A stretch of 20,068 nucleotides of DNA from an uncultured Clostridia bacterium. GTDB taxonomy: Bacteria > Bacillota > Clostridia > Christensenellales > Borkfalkiaceae. The stretch is from the NCBI GenBank assembly GCA_959605945.1, contig CAUHGY010000029.1, positions 1-20,068 on the forward strand, read 5' to 3'. This document shows positions 7,239-14,403 of this stretch, in pieces; positions within the stretch are counted from its first letter, which is position 1; every line of letters begins with the position of its first letter. A model generated the notes under the pieces. It was not told the origin of the DNA, made no database searches, and saw nothing but the letters and a program-made list of their open reading frames with translations. Position numbers and translations under genes: made by a program.

Positions 7239-8060
7239 TTACATTAGTTTCAAGCTTTTAATTTTGAATTTTTTCAGAAGCTCTTCGCCGATAGAATCCG
7301 CATACGGCGTCATAACGGTGTTCACGGAAGACCGCAACAGTTCGGAAAAAGTCTGTGCGTCGTTGACGTTTGCAAGCACGTTGAACGGCTTTGAAAGCGA
7401 AAGCTTTCCCACAAGGCCGGCCTTTTCCGCAAGCATTGCGTTATCCGTTTCCCCGAATACAAGCGTTATAAAAGCTATTTTGGTCTTTTCCGCCGTGTAG
7501 ACGGCGCGTTTCAATTGTTCTTCCGTCATATCCTGCGCATTGAAAGCGACGCCCACAGGGCGATTTTTTATTCTGCCGAGTTTTTTGAGTTGTTTTTTAA
7601 GCTCTCTGTTGTTTTCCTGCAAAGAAAGAAGGGTCGGCAGCACCACCGTGATATCTCTGACCGGTTTTTTGGCGCAGTCCCTTACGCTGACGAGTTTTGA
7701 AGAAAACAGACTTTCTCCGAAAGGAAAATCCACTATAGCCCCTATCGGCACTTTTTCGTCGTCTTTTGCAAATTTGCAAAGGCTGTCTATATAAGCAGGC
7801 GAAACCAAAAGTTCATCCATTTTAAGACGTGCGGAATTGACGTAAATTTTTTTATTTTCCGATTCCGGAAGATTGAAGCGCACCGAAACCTTGGCAAGCC
7901 GTTTCATAAGCTTCTGTATCTGAAACAAATAAAATTCGTCTTTCAGATCTTCGGGCGACATGTTCATCAGCGCGGCAAGGTCCGGCATATCGTCGGCTGC
8001 GATTTTCTCGGTCTTTCCGCCTGTAAGCTGTAGTTGCGGCTGTTTTTTAAACCAAGCCAT
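7239..8060 (-). CDS. DeoC-like TIM-barrel protein lacking the catalytic lysines
   Basis: A 273-residue protein of unknown function. Residues 86-141 (VSPAYIDSLCKF... IGAIVDFPFGES... ITVVL) follow the beta2-beta3 region of deoxyribose-phosphate aldolase (PSYV... CTVIGFPLGA... IDMVI). Residues 169-203 and 225-262 follow its later strands. Where DeoC has the Schiff-base lysine (VKTSTG) this protein reads FITLVFGE, the second lysine (VKAS) reads VLAN, and the catalytic Asp position appears changed. About 60 extra N-terminal residues are helical and acidic. It is probably not an aldolase; a binding or regulatory role is possible. The ATG at 8060 has a perfect AAGGAGG 5 nt upstream. It is transcribed alone, divergent from a small membrane protein. 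The relationship is my reading by eye. Confidence 0.6.
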   Translation of the reverse strand: MAWFKKQPQLQLTGGKTEKIAADDMPDLAALMNMSPEDLKDEFYLFQIQKLMKRLAKVSVRFNLPESENKKIYVNSARLKMDELLVSPAYIDSLCKFAKDDEKVPIGAIVDFPFGESLFSSKLVSVRDCAKKPVRDITVVLPTLLSLQENNRELKKQLKKLGRIKNRPVGVAFNAQDMTEEQLKRAVYTAEKTKIAFITLVFGETDNAMLAEKAGLVGKLSLSKPFNVLANVNDAQTFSELLRSSVNTVMTPYADSIGEELLKKFKIKSLKLM

Positions 8061-8070
8061 AATTCCTCCT

Positions 8071-8108
8071 TTTGCGGATTATTGCAAAATAAACCATTTA
8101 TCCGCAAA
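8071..8108. repeat. Perfect 9-bp inverted repeat in the divergent intergenic region
   Basis: TTTGCGGAT (8071-8079) and ATCCGCAAA (8100-8108) are perfect inverted complements 20 nt apart. On the minus strand the second arm abuts the AGGAGG of the DeoC-like gene, so as RNA it would place a stem directly at that ribosome binding site. As DNA it could be a spaced operator. Confidence 0.55.
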
Positions 8109-8113
8109 TTATT

Positions 8114-8152
8114 TCACCAAAACATAATTTTTTTATGTTAAAGTTTTGGTGA
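8114..8152. repeat. Perfect 10-bp inverted repeat over a divergent promoter
   Basis: TCACCAAAAC (8114-8123) and GTTTTGGTGA (8143-8152) are perfect inverted complements with a 19-nt AT-rich centre. The centre also forms AACATAA/TTATGTT around five T residues. A minus-strand promoter, TTGACC (8158-8153) with TAAAAA (8135-8130) 17 bp away, overlaps the repeat. This makes it a good operator candidate for one or both divergent genes. Confidence 0.55.
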
Positions 8153-8161
8153 GGTCAATAT

Positions 8162-8431
8162 ATGTATAATTTAATTTTAAACGCCGCGCCGTCGGTATTT
8201 TTAGGCGCTCTGTTCACCCTTTTGTTTTTCGTCGCGTCTTTTTTGCTCGTCATAGGATTCAAGGCCGCCGCAGCCGCGCTGAAACAATATTTCCCGGTAA
8301 AAGAAAAACAGATTCCGCCGCCGCCCGAACCCGTCCGCAAGCCGAGAACGCGCAAAAAAGCAAAGCCCATCCGCAGTATAGAAATCAACCCCGAAGAAGT
8401 GGACAGAATCTACGTCAAGAAAATATCCTGA
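8162..8431 (+). CDS. Small single-pass membrane protein, unknown function
   Basis: This 89-residue protein has one strong hydrophobic helix at about residues 12-36, then a proline stretch (PPPPEP, about 58-63), a basic block (RKPRTRKKAKP) and an acidic-to-basic C-terminal tail. The layout suggests an N-terminal anchor with a cytoplasmic tail that could bind nucleic acid, phospholipid head groups or a partner (inference). The ATG has GAGGT 6 nt upstream. It is divergent from the DeoC-like gene, with paired inverted repeats between them. It faces rsfS tail to tail across 166 bp in which I see no convincing terminator. I do not recognise a family. Confidence 0.7.
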   Translation: MYNLILNAAPSVFLGALFTLLFFVASFLLVIGFKAAAAALKQYFPVKEKQIPPPPEPVRKPRTRKKAKPIRSIEINPEEVDRIYVKKIS

Positions 8432-8597
8432 TTCCTTAAACAATTTTCACTCTGAATCAAACGGCGTTCGTCAGCGGCCGAATTTTAAATATTATGCCGC
8501 AAAGTCAACGCGGAAAAACCATGGCTTTAAACGGATCATGCCGTCTAAAGAAAACCGCCGATCATCCGCGCACCGTTGAAACCGTTACGCTCGGATT

Positions 8598-8939
8598 TTA
8601 ATACTTAGTGACGTTTTTTCCGTCGTCCCATAGCGCTTCGAGATGATAAAACAGGCGCGTTTCGTCGTTGAAAACATGCACGATCACATCTCCGTAATCG
8701 ATTACCGCCCAACGCCCTTCTCTTACGCCTTCGCGTCTTACGGGCGCAATCCCTTCTTTATCGAGCTCTTCTTCGACACGTTCGGCAAGCGATCTGGTAT
8801 GCGTCATCGATCTGCCGCCCGCAACCACGTAATAATCGGCAACCTGCGTTTTTTCGGAGACGTTTATGCTCAGCACGTCTTCCGCCTTGTGATCTTTTAA
8901 AAGATTGCAAATCTTTTCGGTAAGTGTTTTGGAATCCAA
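8598..8939 (-). CDS. rsfS: Ribosome silencing factor RsfS
   Basis: RsfS (YbeB/Iojap family) binds ribosomal protein uL14 and blocks joining of the ribosomal subunits under starvation. The full-length 113-residue product shows the family motifs DVLSINVSEKTQVADYYVVAGGRS, GRWAVIDYGDVIVHVF and YHLEALWDDGK. The start is a TTG at 8939 with AAGGAAGGA about 7 nt upstream, inside the end of nadD-yqeK; the two genes are 4 nt apart. The order nadD, yqeK, rsfS is conserved in Bacillota. Confidence 0.94.
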   Translation of the reverse strand: MDSKTLTEKICNLLKDHKAEDVLSINVSEKTQVADYYVVAGGRSMTHTRSLAERVEEELDKEGIAPVRREGVREGRWAVIDYGDVIVHVFNDETRLFYHLEALWDDGKNVTKY

Positions 8940-8943
8940 ATTT

Positions 8944-10074
8944 TTATCCTTCCTTTTTATCTTTTATATAGTAATCGTAAGCATCGAGCGTCAGTCTGTA
9001 AATGGCGCTTTTCTTATTTAAAAGATGCAGCACTTCTTCCTTCAGGCACTCTCTGAAACAGAGTTCGAAGTCGGTTTCGTAAAGCGCCCGCAGCTTATCC
9101 ACGCCGTCGTAACTCCTGCCTTCTTCAATCATATCCGCAACAAAAATCAGTTTCCCGAGCTGCGACATAGCAGGCTTTCCCGAAGTGTGATATTGAATAG
9201 CGTCGATTATTTCTTCGTCGTCTATTCCGAGAACGCTGCGGGCAACGTATGCCCCCAGAAAAGCATGAGCCACCGGCGGCGGAACATCGGGAGGAAGCGA
9301 ATAAGACGGAAACTTTTCCGCCGGAAGATATTTTGCGCAATCATGAAGAGTTGCGGCAATAAGAGTTTTTCCCTCGTCCAAATGCAGTTCTTTAACTTTT
9401 TTAAGCGCGCATACGGCAACATTCGCCGTGTGGCGCAACCTTTCCGGCGTCAGCGTTTTTTTAACAAACGCCGCATACCGGTCTCCGCCGTAAATGCCGG
9501 TTTTTTCTATATATTCAGCCACTTGCGGACAAACATCGCGGGACGGAAGTCCGAAAGAAGAATATATGCGGATCCTGGTCGACGACACCGCTTTTCCGAC
9601 ATAAGAAAGTCTTAAAAAACCGCACCCCCAGCGATCGAAAAAATACCTTTGCTCGGCGTCGAAATCAACCGGAAAATCTTCCCTGCCGAAGGCCGCGATG
9701 CTGCAGGCTTTAAGTATTCTTTCGGGGCAGCGCCATGTTTTGAAATCGGCAAGCATGTCTCCGCCGAGAATAAAAAAAAGTTCGCCTTCGGGATCAAGGC
9801 TTCGGAAATGCTCAACCGTAAGATAGGTATAGCTTTTTCCTTCCCGCATGATTTCAAAATCGCTTATCTCTATTCTGCCGTCGTCACGGAAAGATAATTC
9901 CAGCATATTCAGCCTGTCTTTCGCCGACGCGGGGATAACGCTTTTATGCGGCGGCAAAAAATCGGGCACAACAATCAGTCTGTCCAGCTTTAACTCTTTT
10001 ACAGCAGCTTTTGCAAGCGCAACGTGTTCAACATGAACGGGGTTGAACGTTCCGCCTAAAATTCCCGTTTTCAT
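8944..10074 (-). CDS. nadD: Nicotinate-nucleotide adenylyltransferase fused to YqeK HD phosphohydrolase
   Basis: A two-domain protein of 376 residues. Residues 1-195 are NadD, which makes nicotinate adenine dinucleotide from NaMN and ATP: GGTFNPVHVEH (7-17, the nucleotidyltransferase HxxH), PPHK at 41-44, GGDMLADFKTW, and VSSTRIR at 163-169. Residues 198-376 are a YqeK-type HD domain with metal ligands H215, H244-D245, H270, H296 and D314; YqeK proteins hydrolyse Ap4A. Such fusions occur in Clostridia. The usual HxGH motif reads HVEH, replacing a glycine normally seen. There is no ribosome binding site before the ATG, but a promoter lies immediately upstream, so the message may be leaderless. 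It is followed by rsfS. Confidence 0.93.
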   Translation of the reverse strand: MKTGILGGTFNPVHVEHVALAKAAVKELKLDRLIVVPDFLPPHKSVIPASAKDRLNMLELSFRDDGRIEISDFEIMREGKSYTYLTVEHFRSLDPEGELFFILGGDMLADFKTWRCPERILKACSIAAFGREDFPVDFDAEQRYFFDRWGCGFLRLSYVGKAVSSTRIRIYSSFGLPSRDVCPQVAEYIEKTGIYGGDRYAAFVKKTLTPERLRHTANVAVCALKKVKELHLDEGKTLIAATLHDCAKYLPAEKFPSYSLPPDVPPPVAHAFLGAYVARSVLGIDDEEIIDAIQYHTSGKPAMSQLGKLIFVADMIEEGRSYDGVDKLRALYETDFELCFRECLKEEVLHLLNKKSAIYRLTLDAYDYYIKDKKEG

Positions 10075-10084
10075 TTATTTTTTT

Positions 10085-10113
10085 ATTATCTCACATTTTA
10101 AAAATAAAATCAA
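10085..10113 (-). promoter_or_regulatory. Promoter immediately upstream of nadD
   Basis: On the minus strand TTGATT (10113-10108), 17 bp, GATAAT (10090-10085). Only 10 A/T-rich bases separate the -10 box from the ATG, predicting a leader of about 2-4 nt. The absence of a Shine-Dalgarno sequence before nadD fits this. Confidence 0.55.
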
Positions 10114-10178
10114 TGCTTTTGTTATAAATCGCCGTATAAAAGGCAATAATCGGAAAAAAGCCGAGGGAAACTATTCAT

Positions 10179-10961
10179 ATGAAAAATTTTTCGCTTTCCG
10201 TAATACTCGATACGCTGTTTTCCGCATTTGCGGGTTTTTTGCTGTCGTTCATAATATTCAACTATTTTACGCCCCGCCCCTATTCGTTGGTTTTTTCTGC
10301 CTGCACTGCGGCCGTTACGGCGCTTTTCACGCTCCGCCATCTGCTTTTGAAAAAAAACAAAAACATTGTCGGAGAAAAAGAGCGCCGACTGAAAAACGAC
10401 GTCCTGAACCAACTTGATTTTTCCCAGAAAGCGCAGATCGTAAACCTTTTTGAAAAGGCATTCAGACATAAAAACATCGCGACCGAAAGAAAAAAAGGCG
10501 GACTCTATCTCCCCGAAGAAAAAATATTTATTCATTTTGCTTTCGGGTTTGACGGCGCGACAAAAAAAGACGTGGTAAAGGCGTTCAACGCGCTTTCTAA
10601 AGACGACGTCGCCCGCGTTTATGCCACCGTTTTTCCGCCCGAAGTCGTAACTTTTGCAGCGCGATTCGGCGGCGCGGTAATTCTTAAGGACGGCGACGAC
10701 GTTTTCTCCTTTCTAAAAGACGCCGACGCTTTGCCGCAGATACGGTGCAGCCTGCTTGACGTCCGACCGGCAAAACGCAACGTATTTAAAGAGATTTTCA
10801 AGAAAAAAAGAGCCAAAAGCTTTATGGCTTTCGGCATCATGTTTCTTCTGATGAGTTATTTCGTGCCTTTCAGATTGTACTATATTATTTTCGGTTCATG
10901 CCTGATTATGCTGTCGGTCATTTGCAAGCTGTACGGCAAAAAAGAGGACGGAACGGTATAA
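10179..10961 (+). CDS. Four-helix membrane protein with a cytosolic central domain
   Basis: A 260-residue protein I cannot assign to a family. Two helices lie near the N-terminus (about 8-30 and 35-56) and two near the C-terminus (about 214-248), flanking a basic, soluble domain of about 155 residues. The end of that domain (ARVYATVFPPEVVTFAARFGGAVILKDGDDVFSFL) resembles the last strand and helix of Mrr-like restriction-endonuclease folds, but I see no D-(D/E)xK active site, so any nuclease activity is doubtful (inference). The ATG has only a distant GAGGG. It lies on the opposite strand between yhbY and nadD, splitting a normally continuous gene group, and is divergent from nadD. Confidence 0.7.
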   Translation: MKNFSLSVILDTLFSAFAGFLLSFIIFNYFTPRPYSLVFSACTAAVTALFTLRHLLLKKNKNIVGEKERRLKNDVLNQLDFSQKAQIVNLFEKAFRHKNIATERKKGGLYLPEEKIFIHFAFGFDGATKKDVVKAFNALSKDDVARVYATVFPPEVVTFAARFGGAVILKDGDDVFSFLKDADALPQIRCSLLDVRPAKRNVFKEIFKKKRAKSFMAFGIMFLLMSYFVPFRLYYIIFGSCLIMLSVICKLYGKKEDGTV

Positions 10962-11058
10962 AAAACCCGCCTGACGCCGCAAACCCGCCCGTTTGCCTGT
11001 TCAAGCGCAATTTTCCGTCTGAAACCGTTTATAATATACCTGAATTTATTTTTAAAAA

Positions 11059-11352
11059 TCAAAACTCTATGTGCTTTACGTTCGCATCCGAACTTCTGCG
11101 GTAAAAAACAAGCTTTCTGCCTGTCGCCGCAACAAATTCCGCCGACAACCTTTCCGCGATCTCGAAACCCGTTTCTCTGACATCGAGTCCCGAATTTTCG
11201 AGAACGGTCACTTTTATCAGTTCCCGCTTTTCGATGGCTTTGTCGAGCCCGTCTATAAAGCTTTGGGTTATTCCTTGTTTTCCCACCTGAGTCACAGGTT
11301 CCGCCGTCTGCGCCAAAGAGCGCAGAGCCGCCCTCTCTTTTGAATTAAGCAT
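11059..11352 (-). CDS. yhbY: YhbY-family ribosome assembly RNA-binding protein
   Basis: This CRS1-YhbY domain protein associates with pre-50S ribosomal particles. The 97-residue product carries the domain throughout, with the RNA-contact loop VGKQGIT (the family GxxG, about residues 24-30) and the C-terminal strand GRKLVFYRR. The ATG at 11352 has GGGAG about 6 nt upstream and gives MLNSKERAALRSLA, the usual N-terminus; an upstream reading from 11403 adds 17 residues without homology. It follows the SGNH hydrolase by 20 nt in the obgE run. Confidence 0.92.
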   Translation of the reverse strand: MLNSKERAALRSLAQTAEPVTQVGKQGITQSFIDGLDKAIEKRELIKVTVLENSGLDVRETGFEIAERLSAEFVAATGRKLVFYRRSSDANVKHIEF

Positions 11353-11372
11353 GTGTTCTCCCTGCTTTCCGC

Positions 11373-11996
11373 TTATTTTAACTTTCCGAACGCTTCCAGC
11401 CACGCATCGGCAATAAGCTTTGCTCCGGCAACATCGGGGTGCACGCCGTCATGAAGAAATTTCTCCGCGCCGTATTTTGCCGCCGCTTCGTCGAATTTTT
11501 TCTGCAGCGGAACAAATGTCAAACCGTATTCTTCCGCAAGTTTTTTCACCACTTCGGCATATTCTCTGACCTCCGACATAACGTCGAAATCCGCCTCCGT
11601 GGCAGCGCAGCGAAGGACGAAAGGCTCACAGAGAATAATTTTTATTTCGGGCAATTTCTTTAAAGTGTCCTCTATGGTCATTCTGTACACTTTTTCATAG
11701 CGATCTATTTCCACGCCGTTGCCGTTGCATTCGTGCCATACGTCGTTTATGCCCACCAGTATGCTCAGAACGTCCGGTTCCGCATTCCAGACGTCTCTTT
11801 TAATGCGCGCATATAAATCGGGAACGCGGTCCCCCGCAATGCCGCGGTTAAGAATCTCGTAACCTGCGGGATCTTTTTTTAAAAGTTCTCCTGCCGCAAG
11901 AAAAACATATCCTTCACCGAGAGCGTAAGTTGTTTTATCGGTATTTCTGTCTCTTCCCATATCGGTAATCGAATCGCCGAAAAAAACTATTTTCAT
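11373..11996 (-). CDS. SGNH/GDSL-family hydrolase
   Basis: An esterase or lipase-type serine hydrolase of 207 residues with all four SGNH blocks: FFGDSIT (Ser9, block I), the glycine block NRGIAGDR (about 50-57), GIND (Asn84, about 82-85) and DGVHPD with the catalytic Asp and His near the C-terminus. No signal peptide is visible, so it should be cytoplasmic; the family includes carbohydrate acetyl-esterases. The ATG has AAGGAG 6 nt upstream. It lies between obgE and yhbY (32 and 20 nt gaps), so it is probably cotranscribed with them, although it is not a usual member of that cluster. Confidence 0.9.
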   Translation of the reverse strand: MKIVFFGDSITDMGRDRNTDKTTYALGEGYVFLAAGELLKKDPAGYEILNRGIAGDRVPDLYARIKRDVWNAEPDVLSILVGINDVWHECNGNGVEIDRYEKVYRMTIEDTLKKLPEIKIILCEPFVLRCAATEADFDVMSEVREYAEVVKKLAEEYGLTFVPLQKKFDEAAAKYGAEKFLHDGVHPDVAGAKLIADAWLEAFGKLK

Positions 11997-12028
11997 TATT
12001 TCTCCTTTTTAATAAAAATTAATTTTAT

Positions 12029-13291
12029 TTAATCAATCAGTTCAAATTCTTCGCCGCCGATAATTATCGTTGACTTCTCATTGGCTCCCATTTTTCTCAA
12101 TTCATCTATCACTCCTCTGTCGCGCAGAACTTTCTGCATATACGCAAGCGAATGCATATCCGTCATCACCACGTTGCGCTTTAAAACTTCCACAAGCGTG
12201 CCGACGACGACGTATGTTTCGCCTTCTTTCAGAATCTCGTAAGACAGTCTTTCGGGCTTGACGTATCTGAACTCTTCAAATTCAAGCGGTTTTACGGGCG
12301 GAAGCTTCTCCAAAAGCTCATAGACGGCTTTTTTCAGCTTATCCGTTCCTTCGCCCGTTACCGCAGCGACGGGAACCACCTTGTGCTTTCTGCCGATTTT
12401 TGCTTTGAATTCTTTAAGTTTTTCTTCCGCGCCGGAAATATCGCATTTGTTAGCGGCGATGATCTGTTTCAGTTTGGTCAGATCTTTTCCGTATTTTTTC
12501 AGTTCGGCGTTTATTTTAAGATAGTCGTCGTAAGGATCTCTCCCCTCGCTGCCCGAAATATCGACAACGTGCACCAGCATGCGGGTGCGCTCTATATGCC
12601 GTAAAAATTCGGTGCCCAGTCCTGCCCCCTCGCTTGCGCCTTCGATGAGTCCGGGAATATCGGCGATCAAAAAACGGTTGTCGTAATATTCGCATATTCC
12701 GAGATTGGGCGAAAGCGTGGTGAAGTGATAATTTGCTATTTTCGGATTTGCCCGAGTAAGTTTTCCGAGCAATGTGGACTTTCCGACGTTGGGAAAGCCC
12801 ACCAGCCCCACATCGGCTATTGTTTTAAGCTCTAACGTTACCTGCTTGGACTCGGTTTTTTCTCCGGTCTGCGAAAAATGAGGCGCATGCCTTCTCGAAT
12901 TGGTAAACTTGGCGTTGCCTTTCCCCCCTTCGCCGCCGGTCAGCACGACCTTGCGCTGCCCGTCCGTAAACATATCGGCGATGATCCCGCCTGTCGCTTT
13001 ATCGCGGATAACCGTGCCGAGAGGTACTTTCAGAACAAGATCCTTGCCGGCCCTGCCGAAACAGTCTTTGGGTTCGCCGTTGGCGCCGTTTTCGGCAACA
13101 AACTTAGTCTTATAGTAATAATCCGACAGATTGCTCAAATGCCTGTCCGCAACGAAAACAATGTCTCCGCCCTTGCCGCCGTCGCCGCCGTCGGGACCGC
13201 CGCTGACCTTCCCTTTGAAATGAAGAAACGAAGTGATTCCGTTTCCGCCGTCGCCGGCTTTTATGGTTATTGTCGCTCTGTCAACAAACAT
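12029..13291 (-). CDS. obgE: GTPase ObgE/CgtA
   Basis: An essential GTPase of large ribosomal subunit assembly and stress signalling. The 420-residue protein has the glycine-rich Obg fold (1-158, with GGPDGGDGGKGGD), the G domain with G1 GFPNVGKS (165-172), switch region TTLSPNLG, G3 DIPG (211-214) and G4 NKCD (281-284), then the C-terminal OCT domain (about 340-420), which is found in Gram-positive Obg proteins. The ATG lies 3 nt after the nth stop with AAGGTG upstream, so it is translationally coupled to nth. Confidence 0.97.
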   Translation of the reverse strand: MFVDRATITIKAGDGGNGITSFLHFKGKVSGGPDGGDGGKGGDIVFVADRHLSNLSDYYYKTKFVAENGANGEPKDCFGRAGKDLVLKVPLGTVIRDKATGGIIADMFTDGQRKVVLTGGEGGKGNAKFTNSRRHAPHFSQTGEKTESKQVTLELKTIADVGLVGFPNVGKSTLLGKLTRANPKIANYHFTTLSPNLGICEYYDNRFLIADIPGLIEGASEGAGLGTEFLRHIERTRMLVHVVDISGSEGRDPYDDYLKINAELKKYGKDLTKLKQIIAANKCDISGAEEKLKEFKAKIGRKHKVVPVAAVTGEGTDKLKKAVYELLEKLPPVKPLEFEEFRYVKPERLSYEILKEGETYVVVGTLVEVLKRNVVMTDMHSLAYMQKVLRDRGVIDELRKMGANEKSTIIIGGEEFELID

Positions 13292-13294
13292 GTT

Positions 13295-13921
13295 TCACCT
13301 TTTTATGTTTTTTTCGCATTCGGCAGCTATCGGACAGTTTTCGCAGTCGGGCCGCGCCGCTTTGCAAAAACTTCTGCCGAGATAAATAAGATAATGATGA
13401 GTTCTCGACCAGTCTTTTTCGTCGAGAATTTTCATCAGCCCCTTTTCCGTAGCCAGCACATTATCTTCTTTGACCAGACCGATTCTGTTAGCTACCCTGA
13501 AAACGTGCGTATCTACGGCGATGGCACTGCCGTGAAAAGCCACGCTGTAAACGACGTTGGCGGTTTTTCTGCCCACCCCCGCAAGCGTGCGAAGCTGTTC
13601 GAGATTGTCCGGCACGTTGCCGCCGAATTTATGTATTATATCATCCGTCGCCTTTAAAATATGTTCGGCTTTATTCTTATAAAGCCCGCAGGAAAAAATA
13701 TATTTTTCAAGCTGCTCCTGCGACAGTTCCGCCATCTTTGCCGGAGTGCCGTGTTCCTTGAACAGTTCCGCGGTGACTTTATTCACTCTCTCATCCGTAC
13801 ATTGTGCCGACAGAATTACCGCTACAAGCAGCTGATAGGGCGAAGAAAACGTTAAAGCAGGCTTGTCCGTAAACCGTCCCGATAATATTTCGACAATTTT
13901 TGCAGCCGTTTTTTTATCCAT
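13295..13921 (-). CDS. nth: Endonuclease III
   Basis: A DNA glycosylase/AP lyase of base excision repair that removes oxidised pyrimidines. The 208-residue protein has the helix-hairpin-helix LAGVGRKTA with catalytic Lys119, catalytic Asp137 in AVDTH, and a [4Fe-4S] cluster formed by C186-x6-C193-x2-C196-x5-C202. The ATG at 13921 has no ribosome binding site; a promoter-like pair ends 9 nt before it, so a leaderless message is possible. It leads the nth-obgE-SGNH-yhbY run. Confidence 0.95.
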   Translation of the reverse strand: MDKKTAAKIVEILSGRFTDKPALTFSSPYQLLVAVILSAQCTDERVNKVTAELFKEHGTPAKMAELSQEQLEKYIFSCGLYKNKAEHILKATDDIIHKFGGNVPDNLEQLRTLAGVGRKTANVVYSVAFHGSAIAVDTHVFRVANRIGLVKEDNVLATEKGLMKILDEKDWSRTHHYLIYLGRSFCKAARPDCENCPIAAECEKNIKR

Positions 13922-13930
13922 ATCGGGACT

Positions 13931-13960
13931 ATATTAACACAATCAGGCTTGTTTTTACAA
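13931..13960 (-). promoter_or_regulatory. Promoter close to the nth start
   Basis: On the minus strand TTGTAA (13960-13955), 18 bp, TAATAT (13936-13931), with 9 nt between the -10 box and the ATG. A small palindrome, GCTTGT-N4-ACAAGC (13947-13962), covers the -35 box and could be an operator or a weak hairpin at the end of the DUF3343 transcript. Confidence 0.4.
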
Positions 13961-13979
13961 GCATTTTGAACATTTTGCC

Positions 13980-14237
13980 TCAAATACTTCTAACTATCCG
14001 CCTGTTTGCTATTTCCGTAACGAGAAAAAATCCCGCAAAACTGTTAAGCGACGCCATCCTGACCGCTCTCTTGACGACGGAAAACAGATTTTTTCCCACT
14101 TTGACAGAAAGCCCGCACCCCACGCCGGCTTCTTTCGGAGTATTGATTATTTCGCACGGCACGTTATTGGAGTTCAAAAGGCCGAAAAATTTAACTGTCT
14201 GCGCGCGTGAACGGAAAGCGACGACAACGTATTCCAT
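13980..14237 (-). CDS. DUF3343 family protein, putative sulfur/selenium carrier
   Basis: The 85-residue product matches the DUF3343 pattern: a short N-terminal strand YVVVAFRSRAQTVKF, EIINTPKEAGVGCGLSVKV with a single conserved cysteine in GCGLS (about residues 40-44), and a C-terminal helix-strand. The family is described as a putative Se/S carrier and is often found with cysteine desulfurase-like enzymes in Clostridia. Here such an enzyme is divergent across 166 bp. The ATG has AAAGGAG 9 nt upstream. The carrier role is family knowledge and has not been shown for this protein. Confidence 0.85.
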   Translation of the reverse strand: MEYVVVAFRSRAQTVKFFGLLNSNNVPCEIINTPKEAGVGCGLSVKVGKNLFSVVKRAVRMASLNSFAGFFLVTEIANRRIVRSI

Positions 14238-14279
14238 AATTATTTTCTCCTTTGCATATTCTGCCCGTAAAGAATATAA

Positions 14280-14364
14280 AATATAATATTCGGATAAGCG
14301 TCTTGAAGCGTTAATTACGCCCTGTCGACGCTTACCCGATAACGTTAATATAATATTATCCGAA
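14280..14364. repeat. Nested inverted and direct repeats between DUF3343 and cysteine desulfurase genes
   Basis: TTCGGATAA (14289-14297) and TTATCCGAA (14356-14364) form a perfect 9-bp inverted repeat. TAAGCGTC (14295-14302) and GACGCTTA (14327-14334) form a perfect 8-bp one nested inside. The palindrome GCGT-N5-ACGC lies in the centre, and an 11-bp direct repeat AATATAATATT occurs at 14280-14290 and 14347-14357. TATAAT at 14349-14354 could serve as the -10 of the plus-strand gene, but no good -35 is seen. It looks like an operator array or a structured leader. Confidence 0.55.
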
Positions 14365-14403
14365 ACAATTTTTTGTTACATCAATGAAATCACGGGAGAC
14401 TTT

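Noticed and set aside
8432..8597. Possible terminator in the convergent gap between the small membrane protein gene and rsfS
   Set aside because: Only short, imperfect stems with no following U-run were found.
10979..10996. Hairpin GCAAAC/GTTTGC after the plus-strand membrane protein gene
   Set aside because: The stem is only 6 bp and no U-tract follows on either strand, so terminator function is not supported.
12878..13657. Plus-strand open frame of 259 codons opposite obgE and nth
   Set aside because: Both opposite-strand genes are certain from motifs; this frame has none and crosses two gene ends.
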